Shown: in pieces, positions 8,301-16,970 of the stretch | How the letters are laid out: each line of letters starts with the position of its first letter | Numbering within the stretch: position 1 is the first letter of the stretch | Source: Nostoc sp. KVJ20 | GTDB taxonomy: Bacteria > Cyanobacteriota > Cyanobacteriia > Cyanobacteriales > Nostocaceae | Length of the DNA stretch: 64,000 nucleotides | Assembly: GCF_001712795.1 (NCBI RefSeq) | Contig: NZ_KV757586.1 | Span: 1-64,000 of the forward strand | Direction: 5' to 3' | Translations under genes and position numbers: made by a program | The notes under the pieces: generated by a model | What the model saw: only the letters and a program-made list of their open reading frames with translations | Database searches by the model: none | Told to the model about the DNA's origin: nothing

Positions 8301-11168
8301 TTCAATTTGATTTTTTGCTGTCCGGCTACCTTCCACCAACTGCGTGACGCTGCTGTATTTTATTTGTTGTAATTCTAGCCGCACCCGTTGACCTGTTATC
8401 GGTTTTCCTGTAGGGTCAGTAACAATCACTTCAGTGGAAAAAGCCTTACCAGCATCAGCAATAAAATTGCTTTTTAACCCAATGAGGCGATTACTCGGTA
8501 AAGCAGTAAAAGTTTTGGAATTCGCTACAGATAAATTAGAAACATCTGCAACTTCCACATCTACCCGGTAAGTCATCGGATATGGTAAATCATTAGCCAC
8601 ATTCACAGTTTGACTACTTTTACCATTAGCATCTAGCTGGGCATTATTTTGCAATACATCACTAGATATAGTAGGGGTTTCCTCTGGCCATAACCATTGC
8701 CTACCAAAAGTAAATTCTTCCCAACCTTTAGGAATAAAATTAGCCTGTTGGCGAGTGATAAAATATTTTGCTTCACCACCTTCTACAGGTGGGCCAAACA
8801 AATAATTGCTTGTAGCATTAATATCAACTTTCTCGTCAATAAAAGCAAATTCTTTATTTAAGTTGAGTTCAACTTTAAAATTGGGTGGCTTAAACTCAGC
8901 TACCCGAAATTCTCCAGAAATTTCTTGTCCATTCTTCCCCTTCGCCTGGATAGTATGGTAGCCTAAGCGCTCAGTAGTCTTGATTGGCAGTTCCAGAGAA
9001 AATGTGCCAAATTCATTTGTAGTTTGCGTACCTAAATTGGTCTTTTGTCCATCAGGATTTACCAAGGTTAATTGGTAAACAGCATTTTTATCTTGCTGAA
9101 TCGCCCCATTTTGTAAGTAGTCAGTAAAACCAGTTAACCAAGCTTTTTCGCCTGGTTGATATAACTGTCTATCCGAGAAAATTACCCCGCGTGATTCTGA
9201 CTTACCATTTTGCCAACCTGCATCAATACCATATCCATAAACACCGCTATATTCTTCTGTTCTAGCAAATGCCCAATCTTGATTTTCACGGGCAATTACT
9301 AATAATTGTGGTGATTTACTAGAGCTTTCATTCCCAGAATAACATTGCTGTAATCCTTCACCAACAACTCTAAAAATTCCATTTTCATCAGTTTTACCCG
9401 TTGCACAAGGTGCTGGTTCTGGGCGAGATTTTGCTTGTAATTTTGATTGATAAATTTCAATAGCGCTATTTTTAACTGGTGAACCATCTGTAAGATGATT
9501 GACGCGAATTAAACCTGACTCAGGAAACCACTGAGTAAATACGCCCAAATTCGTCAATTCAACCATTCCATAAGTCGTAGGTTCTCGCCACAGTTCCTTG
9601 CCATTCTCCTGGTATTTATTAGTGCGGGCTTGCACTCCATAAGCTAACATTCCCGTAGCCGCACTTATTTTTTCCCGGAGAGGAATAGCAATATCAACTG
9701 ATTGATTTTTCTTACCTGATACGTTAAAACTTTGCCATTCAGAAGGTTTTGGTAAGAAATCATTACTATAATTAAAATAAACTAAATCTGTCGGTTGAAC
9801 TACTCGATAAGCTGCTTTGTATTTTGACTCTGGTAGATTTCCCGTACTAATATTTAACTGTAAATCTTTGCCTGTGGGGAAAATATTCAAATCTGATGGT
9901 ACCCAAATATCCCCAGCTAAATCTCCAGTATCATATTTCAGTGTTAGAGGTTTACCTAAAGTTTGTCCAAACTTATCTTTGAGATTTCCACCAATAGTAA
10001 TTGTATAAGTTTTGGCAGGTTCTAGCGCATAAGGATTGATACCAACAATTTTATCCTCATCATTAACTTCCAGAATTCTCGAAATGTCTTTTGGTGCTGG
10101 ATTAATAGTAATATTTTCTTTAGCTGAATCTGCCAATAAGACATTATTAAATTCTAGCTGCGGACTGCCTTTAATAAATCGTCCAAATGTTCCCCCTGAA
10201 TCTGGCTGTCCGTAAAAGTTAATTTTCTGAAATGCTAAAGGCGAATAAGTTGCTAACTTACTGACAAATTCTTTCTCTGTCGATAAATTACCATAAGCAG
10301 GACGTATTCCGGGAGAAAATACCAGGCGATAACTGGTTGCTTTTTCGAGATTTTGTTGTGGGATGAGGTTATAAATCCAATTGCGTGCCGAAGGATCAAA
10401 TTTTTCTAAAGGTTCTTGATTTTCTAATGGTTTTTCTTCTTTGTTTAATTCGACTTTGAAGCCTACACCCTTGTCTTTTCCTTCAGGAATTAACTGTAAA
10501 TGCTCTTGTACAGAACCTAAATCCAATTCGACATTGGAAGTAAACTGTAATTTTTGTTGTAAATCAATTGGTTCAATATCAGCCTTCTCAATGGGATTAA
10601 CACCGGGTAAATTAGTCAGGTTGATAGATTCGGTGTTGAAAGTCCAAGGCAAATCTTTGTCTAGGCGATGATTTTTTAAATCGGCTAAACCTGCTTTGAG
10701 AGTGACTTGAAATCGTGTCGCTATTGGCAATGCTTTATCAGCTTGAAAACCCACCATACGCGGTGTTAAAAAGCGAAATTGACCGGGTAAAGGCGGCCAA
10801 AGGGCAAATTTTTCTAATATTTTCTGCTGTTCGGGGCTATCAAGACTTTCAACTGGGATTAAAGCTTCTTTAAAACGGATACGGATTTGGTTGAGAGGTT
10901 TGGCATCCCCAATGGGACTTATTTGTTCAATCCAATCTGGTAATTTTGGTGGTGTGAGTGAAGAAACTGCTGGGAGTTGTTCTTTACTTGAGTTGATACC
11001 AAAAAAATTACACCCTGCCATCCCTAGCATAAATGTAAAGAGAAGAAGAAACTGGATTGTTTTTTTCCGGCTTGAAGAACGTCCAAATTTTTTTAACGAG
11101 CTGCTAATAAGACTAAGAACGCGATAGGTTATTTTATGGTAGAAACGCAGCAAAACTCTGATAATCAT
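5355..11168 (-). CDS. Alpha-2-macroglobulin family lipoprotein, thioester site lost
   Basis: 1937 residues. After a long basic N-terminus comes a hydrophobic segment and lipobox LGMAGC (Cys about 52), so it should be a lipid-anchored periplasmic protein. MG domains follow: MG1/BIG-type around 70-400, MG2 near VIFSDRQLYQPGEKAWLTGF, and the A2M core with FKALAYYNGSI and LPDDLTTWRVMAVATDG. After these comes an alpha-helical thioester-domain region ending in a C-terminal receptor-like domain. Bacterial members trap proteases and, next to PBP1C, are thought to protect the envelope after peptidoglycan breach. Where ECAM-type proteins have CLEQ, this one reads PFTEPAAS, so no thioester can form. Divergent from pbpC, as in many bacteria. 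Start: the lipobox distance allows this ATG. Confidence 0.9.
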   Translation of the reverse strand: MIIRVLLRFYHKITYRVLSLISSSLKKFGRSSSRKKTIQFLLLFTFMLGMAGCNFFGINSSKEQLPAVSSLTPPKLPDWIEQISPIGDAKPLNQIRIRFKEALIPVESLDSPEQQKILEKFALWPPLPGQFRFLTPRMVGFQADKALPIATRFQVTLKAGLADLKNHRLDKDLPWTFNTESINLTNLPGVNPIEKADIEPIDLQQKLQFTSNVELDLGSVQEHLQLIPEGKDKGVGFKVELNKEEKPLENQEPLEKFDPSARNWIYNLIPQQNLEKATSYRLVFSPGIRPAYGNLSTEKEFVSKLATYSPLAFQKINFYGQPDSGGTFGRFIKGSPQLEFNNVLLADSAKENITINPAPKDISRILEVNDEDKIVGINPYALEPAKTYTITIGGNLKDKFGQTLGKPLTLKYDTGDLAGDIWVPSDLNIFPTGKDLQLNISTGNLPESKYKAAYRVVQPTDLVYFNYSNDFLPKPSEWQSFNVSGKKNQSVDIAIPLREKISAATGMLAYGVQARTNKYQENGKELWREPTTYGMVELTNLGVFTQWFPESGLIRVNHLTDGSPVKNSAIEIYQSKLQAKSRPEPAPCATGKTDENGIFRVVGEGLQQCYSGNESSSKSPQLLVIARENQDWAFARTEEYSGVYGYGIDAGWQNGKSESRGVIFSDRQLYQPGEKAWLTGFTDYLQNGAIQQDKNAVYQLTLVNPDGQKTNLGTQTTNEFGTFSLELPIKTTERLGYHTIQAKGKNGQEISGEFRVAEFKPPNFKVELNLNKEFAFIDEKVDINATSNYLFGPPVEGGEAKYFITRQQANFIPKGWEEFTFGRQWLWPEETPTISSDVLQNNAQLDANGKSSQTVNVANDLPYPMTYRVDVEVADVSNLSVANSKTFTALPSNRLIGLKSNFIADAGKAFSTEVIVTDPTGKPITGQRVRLELQQIKYSSVTQLVEGSRTAKNQIEYKTVGQAEITSASNPQSVNLTAPESGSYRIRVNFSDAKGELSATDLQIWATGENPVFWGSGEKDVLEVKLDKKEFKPGETATALIQSPYPEAELYFAVIKDKPLYQQIIKVQGGAPQIQFQVTPEMLPNAAIEAVLVRQGKPINQVEPGSLDNLVKIGFTPFKVNLEDKYLKLQVKPVQASLEPGAEETVQLELKDNQGNPTQGQFTVMVVNEAVLQLSGYRPPDLVDTVYAEQPISTRFSDNRPDVILQTQDVAKPKGWGYGGGLSTGAANTRTRTDFKALAYYNGSILTDANGNAQITFKLPDDLTTWRVMAVATDGNLRFGNGEATFISTKPLLTNAILPQFARPGDRILAGLSVTNNTGNTGNLSINGELSGTVKFADKNPTTTALQTKAESATQAYRFPMLADSVGTAKVRFTTQLNGTAADAFEVPLEIKPIEITEQVVETGVTEKQVKIPLNIDKNTFPGAGGLDIQLASTLIPEIQAPAKQVLEDEDLPFTEPAASQLIIAANLQTIAQKYGQTFAEFNPSQKANQAIEKLQKLQIADGGFAAFPGQEKSDPWVSAYAAESLAKASQVFPNLVDSAMLSRLKVYLQKVLANPGEYEFCKQLLCKRQLQLNALIALAEVGEKRNTFLADIYEQRNNFDIVTQIKLARYLSQFPEWQDESQQLVNKLQQNIYETGRTAVVSLPTSWGWMSSSTTAQAQALRLFIAKQSKPEVINKLFQSLLALRRNGTWQTNYNNAQALTALVEYSQLQPTPPNFVATVQLAGNKLGENKFNGYKNPSLQLIVPMNLLPRGRNDLTLQKSGNGTLHYLVAYKYRLQGNQPGRFNGLRVTREISKLNEEKVLQKTGLYAFDKPLNLASGQVFDIGLEIIADHPVDHIVIKDPLPSGFEAVDASFQTTTAALQAKADSWELGFRNIYRDRIIAYADHLEPGVYSLHYLVRSVTPGTFSWPGAQVHLQYAPEEFGRTAESTLILEDGK

Positions 11169-11439
11169 CTTTTTAGTAATTCAAAATAAAAAATTATAAA
11201 CGATAGCAAATAAAAATTTGCATTGCTTCATGAATGGGCAACGCCAAGACTGATAAAGGACGCAAGATAACTAGTTATTTGTACCCCACCTTGAATGTAA
11301 TATATGTTTATTTACATAGATAACTAATCTACTGTAATTGTTCCAAAAATGACTACAATTCTTAACCATAAAGAAATATTTAAATTTCGCAAACATTGAT
11401 TTAATTTTGCTAATTTATGACAAATAAATTATTAAGTAT

Positions 11440-11467
11440 TTGACATATTACCTGATGTAAATGTAAT
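11440..11467 (+). promoter_or_regulatory. Likely pbpC promoter
   Basis: TTGACA at 11440-11445, a 16-bp spacer and TGTAAT at 11462-11467 give one mismatch to the housekeeping consensus, 47 bp upstream of the pbpC ATG. The remaining part of the 345-bp divergent region (11169-11439) is A+T-rich; I see no other recognisable site in it. The opposite promoter for the macroglobulin gene was not identified. Confidence 0.45.
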
Positions 11468-11514
11468 CATTGCGTCAAAATTAAGGTAGGTTTTTTTGGG
11501 CACTGGATTCCCTG

Positions 11515-13854
11515 ATGAGACTAATTTCACGATCGCTACTCAAAATTAAGCACACTAGTAAGATTATCCTGGCTGTGCTGTCAATCTGTCTCGTGGTACG
11601 CCTCCTACCTTATTTTGCGCCCATTCGTGCCGCAGACATTGCCCAAAATCAGTTGGCAATGCAATTTAGCGATCGCAATGGTTTACCATTAGGAACATTA
11701 CTCACCCGTGACCAAGAGCATACATCAGTAGTACCACTAAATCAGGTTTCGCCCCAGTTTATCCATGCCATTCTAGCCGCCGAAGATAGCAGCTTTTACC
11801 ATCACGGGGCGTTGGATATGAAAGCTGTTATCCGCGCCAGCAAAGAAGCCATCCACGCCAAAAGAATTGTTTCCGGCGCTTCCACTATTACTATGCAGTT
11901 AGCGCGGATGTTAGAACCAGTGCCGCGTACTCTGTCAGGTAAAATGCAAGAGATTTGGCTATCTTGGCGGTTAGTAGCAGGGATGAACAAAGATGAAATT
12001 CTCTCTGCATATATCAATCGGCTGCCAATGGGAGGGAATATATATGGTGTAGAAGCAGCCGCGCAGACTTATTTTTCCATCCCAGCTAGTGAATTGAATC
12101 TTGCCCAAGCTAGTTTGTTAGCTGCTATTCCCAATAATCCCACATATTTTAACCCTTACGAACATTGGGAACGGTTGAAGCAGCGGCAAAAATACGTCCT
12201 TAATCGGATGGTACTAGAAAAACATATTAGTGGTGCGATCGCAGATCGAACATCCACCGAAAAGGTTGTATTTCAGTCTAGCCAACGAGGAATTATCGCC
12301 GCACCACACTTTTTATTTTGGTTAGCAAATCAAATCCCCCCAACCCCCCTTGAAAATAAAGGCTTAACTCCCCCCTTTTTAAGGGGGGTTAGGGGGGAGC
12401 AATCCGTGATTCGCACGACTATAAATCGCCCTTTACAGCAGTTTGTCGAAGCACAGGTGCAGCAGGTAATTTCTTCCCTAGCCGCTAACAATGTCCATGA
12501 TGCAGCCGCGTTGGTGATTGACAACCGCACTGGTGAAGTTTTGGCTTATGTCGGTTCACCTGATTACTTTAATGAAGCCAAACTGGGACGCAATGATGGA
12601 GTGCAAGCCCTACGTCAACCAGGTTCTACCCTCAAACCTTTTGTCTATGAATTAGCTTTAGAAAAAGGTTTAATTCGCCCAAATACCATTTTGGCAGATG
12701 TACCCGCCCATTATGCAATTCCCGGCGCGAAACTTTATAGCCCCACAGATTACACCGAAAGTTTTCTTGGCCCTGTGCGGGTGCGAATCGCTTTAGCAAA
12801 TTCTCTGAATGTTCCCGCAGTAAGGGTTTTAGAAAAAGTAGGCGTAGAAACTTTCTTAGAACGATTGCATCAACTGGGCTTTGAACACCTTAATCAAACC
12901 CCAGAACATTACGGTTTAGGGTTAACTCTCGGTAGTGGCGAAGTCAGTTTATGGGAATTAGCTAGAGCTTACGTTACTATGGCACGACTTGGAGAAGCTA
13001 CACCGCTAGTAAGCACATTTTCCAATTCCCCAATCCAAAATCCAAAATCTAAAATCCAAAATTCGCCGACAATATGGCAATTAATCACCAACATGCTCAG
13101 TGACAGCTATGCTCGCGCAACAGCATTTGGTGTAGACTCTGTGTTAAATTTACCTTTCCCCGCTGCTGTTAAAACTGGCACTTCTTCCAATTTTCGAGAT
13201 ACTTGGACTGTTGGTTTCACTACAGATTACACCGTCGCTACTTGGGTAGGCAATTTCAACGGTGAACCAATGCGACAAGTTTCAGGTGTGACAGGTGCAG
13301 CACCCCTGTGGAATCGGATTATGTTACATCTGCACGAAAATCAAGAACCAGCAGGTTTTCCGCCTCCAAAAGGTTTAGTGCAATTACCTGTTTGTGCAAT
13401 TTCAGGATTACGACCAACACCAGATTGTACATCAGTGGTGCAGGAATATTTCTATCCTGAAGATAAAAGTAATTACGAACGTGAAAATCAATTCAATTTA
13501 CCATCAGAGTATAACGAATGGTTGGCAAAACAACAGCAATCGAATTTTACTTCTACTAATTTGAGAATTTTATCTCCACATCATGGCGATTTATTTCTAC
13601 TGTATCCAGGTGAAGAGGCGAAGCAAAAACTAGAATTCAAACTAGCAGGAAATAAATCTGCACCTGTGGAGTGGTGGTTAAATGGTGAAAACTTAGATAC
13701 AAATGCAACTAATTCTTTATTTTGGAATTTGCGTCCTGGTAAATGGACTTTGGAAGCTAGAAGTGGAGAAATGAGCGACAAAGTAAGTTTTAAAGTGGAG
13801 TTAGCAAATATTAAACCTACACGTCGAGGTTTTTCTATTATTAACAAAATGTAG
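11515..13854 (+). CDS. pbpC: Penicillin-binding protein 1C
   Basis: 779 residues, a bifunctional peptidoglycan polymerase. An N-terminal membrane anchor (about 15-35) is followed by a GT51 glycosyltransferase domain with catalytic Glu90 in AAEDSSFYHH. Next comes a transpeptidase domain with SxxK serine Ser371 (GSTLKPF), the SLN motif and KTGTS from Lys553, and last a BiPBP_C beta domain (about 690-770). It acts at the outer face of the cytoplasmic membrane. Adjacency to a macroglobulin is the classic yfhM-pbpC arrangement, here divergent. Two stretches are not native family sequence: a hairpin repeat encoding TPLENKGLTPPFLRGVRG between the two enzymatic domains, and a heptamer repeat encoding NPKSKIQN inside the transpeptidase domain. 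Both keep the frame. Confidence 0.93.
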   Translation: MRLISRSLLKIKHTSKIILAVLSICLVVRLLPYFAPIRAADIAQNQLAMQFSDRNGLPLGTLLTRDQEHTSVVPLNQVSPQFIHAILAAEDSSFYHHGALDMKAVIRASKEAIHAKRIVSGASTITMQLARMLEPVPRTLSGKMQEIWLSWRLVAGMNKDEILSAYINRLPMGGNIYGVEAAAQTYFSIPASELNLAQASLLAAIPNNPTYFNPYEHWERLKQRQKYVLNRMVLEKHISGAIADRTSTEKVVFQSSQRGIIAAPHFLFWLANQIPPTPLENKGLTPPFLRGVRGEQSVIRTTINRPLQQFVEAQVQQVISSLAANNVHDAAALVIDNRTGEVLAYVGSPDYFNEAKLGRNDGVQALRQPGSTLKPFVYELALEKGLIRPNTILADVPAHYAIPGAKLYSPTDYTESFLGPVRVRIALANSLNVPAVRVLEKVGVETFLERLHQLGFEHLNQTPEHYGLGLTLGSGEVSLWELARAYVTMARLGEATPLVSTFSNSPIQNPKSKIQNSPTIWQLITNMLSDSYARATAFGVDSVLNLPFPAAVKTGTSSNFRDTWTVGFTTDYTVATWVGNFNGEPMRQVSGVTGAAPLWNRIMLHLHENQEPAGFPPPKGLVQLPVCAISGLRPTPDCTSVVQEYFYPEDKSNYERENQFNLPSEYNEWLAKQQQSNFTSTNLRILSPHHGDLFLLYPGEEAKQKLEFKLAGNKSAPVEWWLNGENLDTNATNSLFWNLRPGKWTLEARSGEMSDKVSFKVELANIKPTRRGFSIINKM
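12335..12399. repeat. Hairpin repeat inside pbpC coding sequence
   Basis: Inverted C-run/G-run arms (CCCCCCAACCCCCCTT and AAGGGGGGTTAGGGGGG) around a short loop. This is the same style as intergenic repeats at 1453-1475 and 1700-1735. It encodes about 22 residues in frame in the linker between the glycosyltransferase and transpeptidase domains, where PBP1C relatives lack such a segment. A second intragenic repeat, four (CCAAAAT) heptamers, lies at 13035-13062. Confidence 0.7.
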
Positions 13855-13935
13855 GGGTTTAAATCCCCGCCTTCTATCAAGCCGCAAGTGTTGATATCTG
13901 ATTTAAATCCCCGTTACAACACGTAATTGCTCTCT

Positions 13936-14023
13936 TCTCTACGAGACGTTAAAAGCGTAGCTTGCAACTCTTACAGAGTACGCGGACTTGCTACCGCTAC
14001 GTTAGCGCAGCGTCTCGTAGAGA
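13936..14023. repeat. Small dispersed repeat with CTCTACGAGACG ends
   Basis: TCTCTACGAGACG at 13936-13948 and its exact reverse complement at 14011-14023 bracket an 88-bp unit containing GCGTAGCTTGC and GCTACGTTAGCG words. It fills the gap between convergent pbpC and a histidine kinase. Fragments of the same family occur at 4567-4585, 16858-16880, 19566-19625, 34940-34965 and 42090-42125. Confidence 0.6.
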
Positions 14024-14048
14024 GCGTCATTGCGAATTGCGAATTGGT

Positions 14049-15653
14049 TTAATCTGTCTGCTTGATAGGAATCTCAATCACAAACTCTGTACCTTTTCCT
14101 GGTGCAGAAATACACTTAATTCTTCCTTTATGTTTATCTACTATAATCTGATAACTAATAGATAATCCTAAGCCAGTACCTTTCCCTATAGGTTTAGTAG
14201 TAAAGAAAGGGTCAAATAATCTAGTTTGAACTTCCTCAGTTATTCCTGAGCCATTATCTTTAATGCTAATCATTATCCAATTTTCATTTTTAACTTGAGT
14301 ATGGATAATAATAGAACTAAGCTGTTTTTCAATATCTCCTTCTAAATAGTCTATTTCTGGTTGATGTAAAGCATCAATAGCATTACTCAAGATATTCATA
14401 AAGACCTGATTCAATCCCCCTGGATAACATTCCACAAGAGGTAAGTTACCATAGTTTTTGATAATTGTAATTTCCTGCTTTTTATGATTTTCTTTTAACC
14501 GATACTGTAAAATCAATAGGGTGCTATTAATTCCTTCATGAATATCAACCAGTTTCATTTCGGCTTCATCAAGACGTGAGAAGTTCCGCAAAGTTAGTAC
14601 AATTTCGCGAATACGTTCAGCACCAACTTCCATTGATGATAATATTTTCGGCATGTCATCAATAATAAACTCTAAATCTATCTCATCAATTAGAAGATTT
14701 ATTTCTGGGTTTTCACTACAATATTGTTGCTGATACAGATTAATTAAACTTAGTAATTGCTGGCTATATTCTCTAACATGGAGTAGGTTGCCATAAATGA
14801 AATTAACTGGATTATTGATTTCATGAGCAACACCAGCAACTAACTGACCTAATGAAGACATTTTTTCAGTTTGAACAAGTTGTACTTGAGTGTGTTGCAA
14901 TTCTTGGAGTGTCTGTTGTAGTTGAAAATTTTTGTATTTTAACTTTGTTGTTCTCTCTGCAACTTGTATTTCCAACCTACAATTAGTTTCTTCTAAAGCG
15001 GCTTGAGCAATTTTTTTATCTTTTAAGTATTGCTGCAATAAATGCAATACTAAAAGCCATGCTGGAATTAACATTGCTAAACTTATAATAGATTCTGAAA
15101 TTGCCCATAATATTCTTTGATAATATTCATCAACTTTCTGCTTTAGCTGAAGCGAAATATTCTGCTGCCTTTTAGCAACGCCATTAGCATAAATCTGTTT
15201 ATTGGTTTCATATTCGCTGCTAGAAAGTAGTAGCATTGCTTGATCTTTTTTGTTTTTATTAACTAAATCAAAAGATTGATATTCTATTGCAACCAAACGT
15301 TGATTAGCAGCATCAATTTTTTTGGCATCCTCATTTTTATATGCTTTGGGAGCCAGTTTAATAGATTCTTTAATAGCATTATCAAGTTTAGGTTCAAATT
15401 GGCGATACCGTTGTTCCCAAAACACGTTACCTGTAGCAGCATTCATGCGGGCTGACATCGTTAATACTTCATCGAGATAGGTAATTTCATTACTCAGTGT
15501 TTGCAGCTTAAATTCATATTTAGTAATACTATTAAAACTATGATATGCTTGCCAGTTAAGCCAAATTTGAGGGGTAAATAAGAGCAACGTCAACAGCACT
15601 GTTACAGTTACAAGTTGAGAGGAAACAAATCTAAGTTTATAAGATAGGTGCAT
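14049..15653 (-). CDS. Membrane sensor histidine kinase
   Basis: 534 residues. TM1 at about 14-33, an extracytoplasmic helical sensor of about 155 residues, TM2 at about 188-207, a coiled coil (about 210-262), then a HisKA domain with His277 in VAGVAHEINNPVNFIYGN. The ATPase domain carries NILSNAIDAL, DNGSGI, FDPFFTTKPIGKGTGLGLS. No HAMP domain or receiver is obvious. This short-linker architecture with a four-helix-like sensor is common in cyanobacteria. Autophosphorylates and passes phosphate to an unidentified regulator, since no response regulator gene is adjacent. The convergent neighbour is pbpC. The start gives a basic N-terminus directly before TM1, as expected. Confidence 0.9.
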   Translation of the reverse strand: MHLSYKLRFVSSQLVTVTVLLTLLLFTPQIWLNWQAYHSFNSITKYEFKLQTLSNEITYLDEVLTMSARMNAATGNVFWEQRYRQFEPKLDNAIKESIKLAPKAYKNEDAKKIDAANQRLVAIEYQSFDLVNKNKKDQAMLLLSSSEYETNKQIYANGVAKRQQNISLQLKQKVDEYYQRILWAISESIISLAMLIPAWLLVLHLLQQYLKDKKIAQAALEETNCRLEIQVAERTTKLKYKNFQLQQTLQELQHTQVQLVQTEKMSSLGQLVAGVAHEINNPVNFIYGNLLHVREYSQQLLSLINLYQQQYCSENPEINLLIDEIDLEFIIDDMPKILSSMEVGAERIREIVLTLRNFSRLDEAEMKLVDIHEGINSTLLILQYRLKENHKKQEITIIKNYGNLPLVECYPGGLNQVFMNILSNAIDALHQPEIDYLEGDIEKQLSSIIIHTQVKNENWIMISIKDNGSGITEEVQTRLFDPFFTTKPIGKGTGLGLSISYQIIVDKHKGRIKCISAPGKGTEFVIEIPIKQTD

Positions 15654-16043
15654 TTTGATAATATTTTTAGATAGATTATAGTTGAGGATTAACCAAATTT
15701 AATCCTCTCCTAAAACTTTATTCCAACAGTATTAATACTTAATAAAAAGGTTAAAATTTTTGTAGTTGATTTTGATAAAATTTAAAAATAATCTCATTTC
15801 TTTAATTAACTTAAATTCTTTTGCCAGAGACAAAACATAAATTATCAAGTTTTTTCAACCTCGAAACTCGAAAGTTGCACTCCAGAATCCGAAACTTGCA
15901 TTAAAGATGTTGCTGCAATAGCTTTATCATGGTTTAGTTGATAGGCTGTTTCCCACAGTACTGAATTCAATCTAAGCAAAGAATTAGATGCCAGAAAGTG
16001 TCAAACTAAATATTAAGTCTATAGAAAAGCCGCAACTCAAACC
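15654..16043. other. 390-bp intergenic region, nothing recognised
   Basis: A+T-rich spacer between two divergent genes. It contains the related words CGAAACTCGAAAGTTGCA and CCGAAACTTGCA (15860-15900) as a weak direct repeat. No RNA gene, open frame of note or confident promoter was seen. Confidence 0.4.
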
Positions 16044-16817
16044 ATGACTCAGCAACCAACGAATCTAGACAATAAAACTGTATTTGAGCAGTTGTGGGGA
16101 ATTACAAAGGAACTCCACCAAAAACTAGAAGTTCGTTTTCAGTTACATCCAGACCCTTCTGTAGAAGATTTACAGCAATACAGCAGTCTCGATGGCAATA
16201 TGAAGGGTTCACTCACTGCTTTTTCTGGGAAAGAAATTGATTGGCTAGTGCATTCGTGGTTGGGAAACCCGGAAAAATCAAACTTTACCACCATGCGTCT
16301 TACCACTTGGTTAGCGCCGCATATCCAGGTTCCGCATTTGGCGTTTGAGTTTGGCACACTTCCAAATGCAGATATTTTCTTTTATATAGATTACATTCCC
16401 CGGACTGAGCTTTTAACCGATTTAGCATATCTCGATCGCTATCATGAGCCAGTTAATCAAACATTCTTAAAGTTGCAGTCAGACTCGCGGCTCAAATTAT
16501 TTACTAGTAAAAGTGCGTATATTCGACTATTTCAATCACCTGCCAGCTTATGTTACACCAGCGCACCTACTTTTGAAACCATTGAACTAATTCGCACACT
16601 TGCACACGAAACCCTCGATCGCTGGTTAACTTGGGTAGATGCGGCGGAACCTGTGCCAGAAGATGCACGCACCGCTTTAGCATCTCGTGATTTGGCGCTA
16701 CGCCGGATCAGTGCGGAACGTGATCCAGGTAATAAATTTGCCGCACAACTATTTGGATCGGAATTGACAGATAAACTTGTGCGATCGCTCTGGGGTGGTG
16801 ATCGCATTGGTCATTAG
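16044..16817 (+). CDS. Red chlorophyll catabolite reductase-like protein
   Basis: 257 residues, no signal peptide. The pattern of plant RCCR (ACD2), a divergent member of the ferredoxin-dependent bilin reductase fold, is visible. It has a helix with LEVRFQLHPDP, the central strands around AFEFGTLPNADIFFYIDYIPRTELL, then a DLAYLDRYHEPVNQTFL helix matching the plant PRKDL...DYLETFYEE region, and a YIRLFQSPASL strand. Plant RCCR reduces red chlorophyll catabolite with ferredoxin. In cyanobacteria the substrate is not established, so only family membership is claimed. The Arg-rich C-terminal tail (about 220-257) is extra. First gene of a co-directional trio with a nitrilase-fold protein and an aldehyde dehydrogenase, spacing 141 and 154 bp. 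Confidence 0.75.
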   Translation: MTQQPTNLDNKTVFEQLWGITKELHQKLEVRFQLHPDPSVEDLQQYSSLDGNMKGSLTAFSGKEIDWLVHSWLGNPEKSNFTTMRLTTWLAPHIQVPHLAFEFGTLPNADIFFYIDYIPRTELLTDLAYLDRYHEPVNQTFLKLQSDSRLKLFTSKSAYIRLFQSPASLCYTSAPTFETIELIRTLAHETLDRWLTWVDAAEPVPEDARTALASRDLALRRISAERDPGNKFAAQLFGSELTDKLVRSLWGGDRIGH

Positions 16818-16907
16818 TCCTTTGTCAGTTGTCCTTTGTCCTTTGCTAATGACCAAATACTTCTCTACGAGAGGCTGCGCTAACGGCAAATCTCAGTACA
16901 AGTGACC

Positions 16908-16970
16908 AATGCACCAATGACCAATGACAAATGACAAATGACAAATGACAAATGACAAATGACAAATAAT
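16908..16970. repeat. Heptamer repeat (CAAATGA)n abutting a start codon
   Basis: About seven copies of CAAATGA/CCAATGA in tandem. The last unit contributes the ATG of the following gene (CAA-ATG-ACA-AAT). Heptamer short tandem repeats are known from Nostoc-type cyanobacteria. There is no Shine-Dalgarno-like sequence in the repeat. Confidence 0.75.

Noticed and set aside
7123..11127. Several plus-strand frames within the macroglobulin gene
   Set aside because: Shadows of a clearly coding 1937-residue minus-strand gene.
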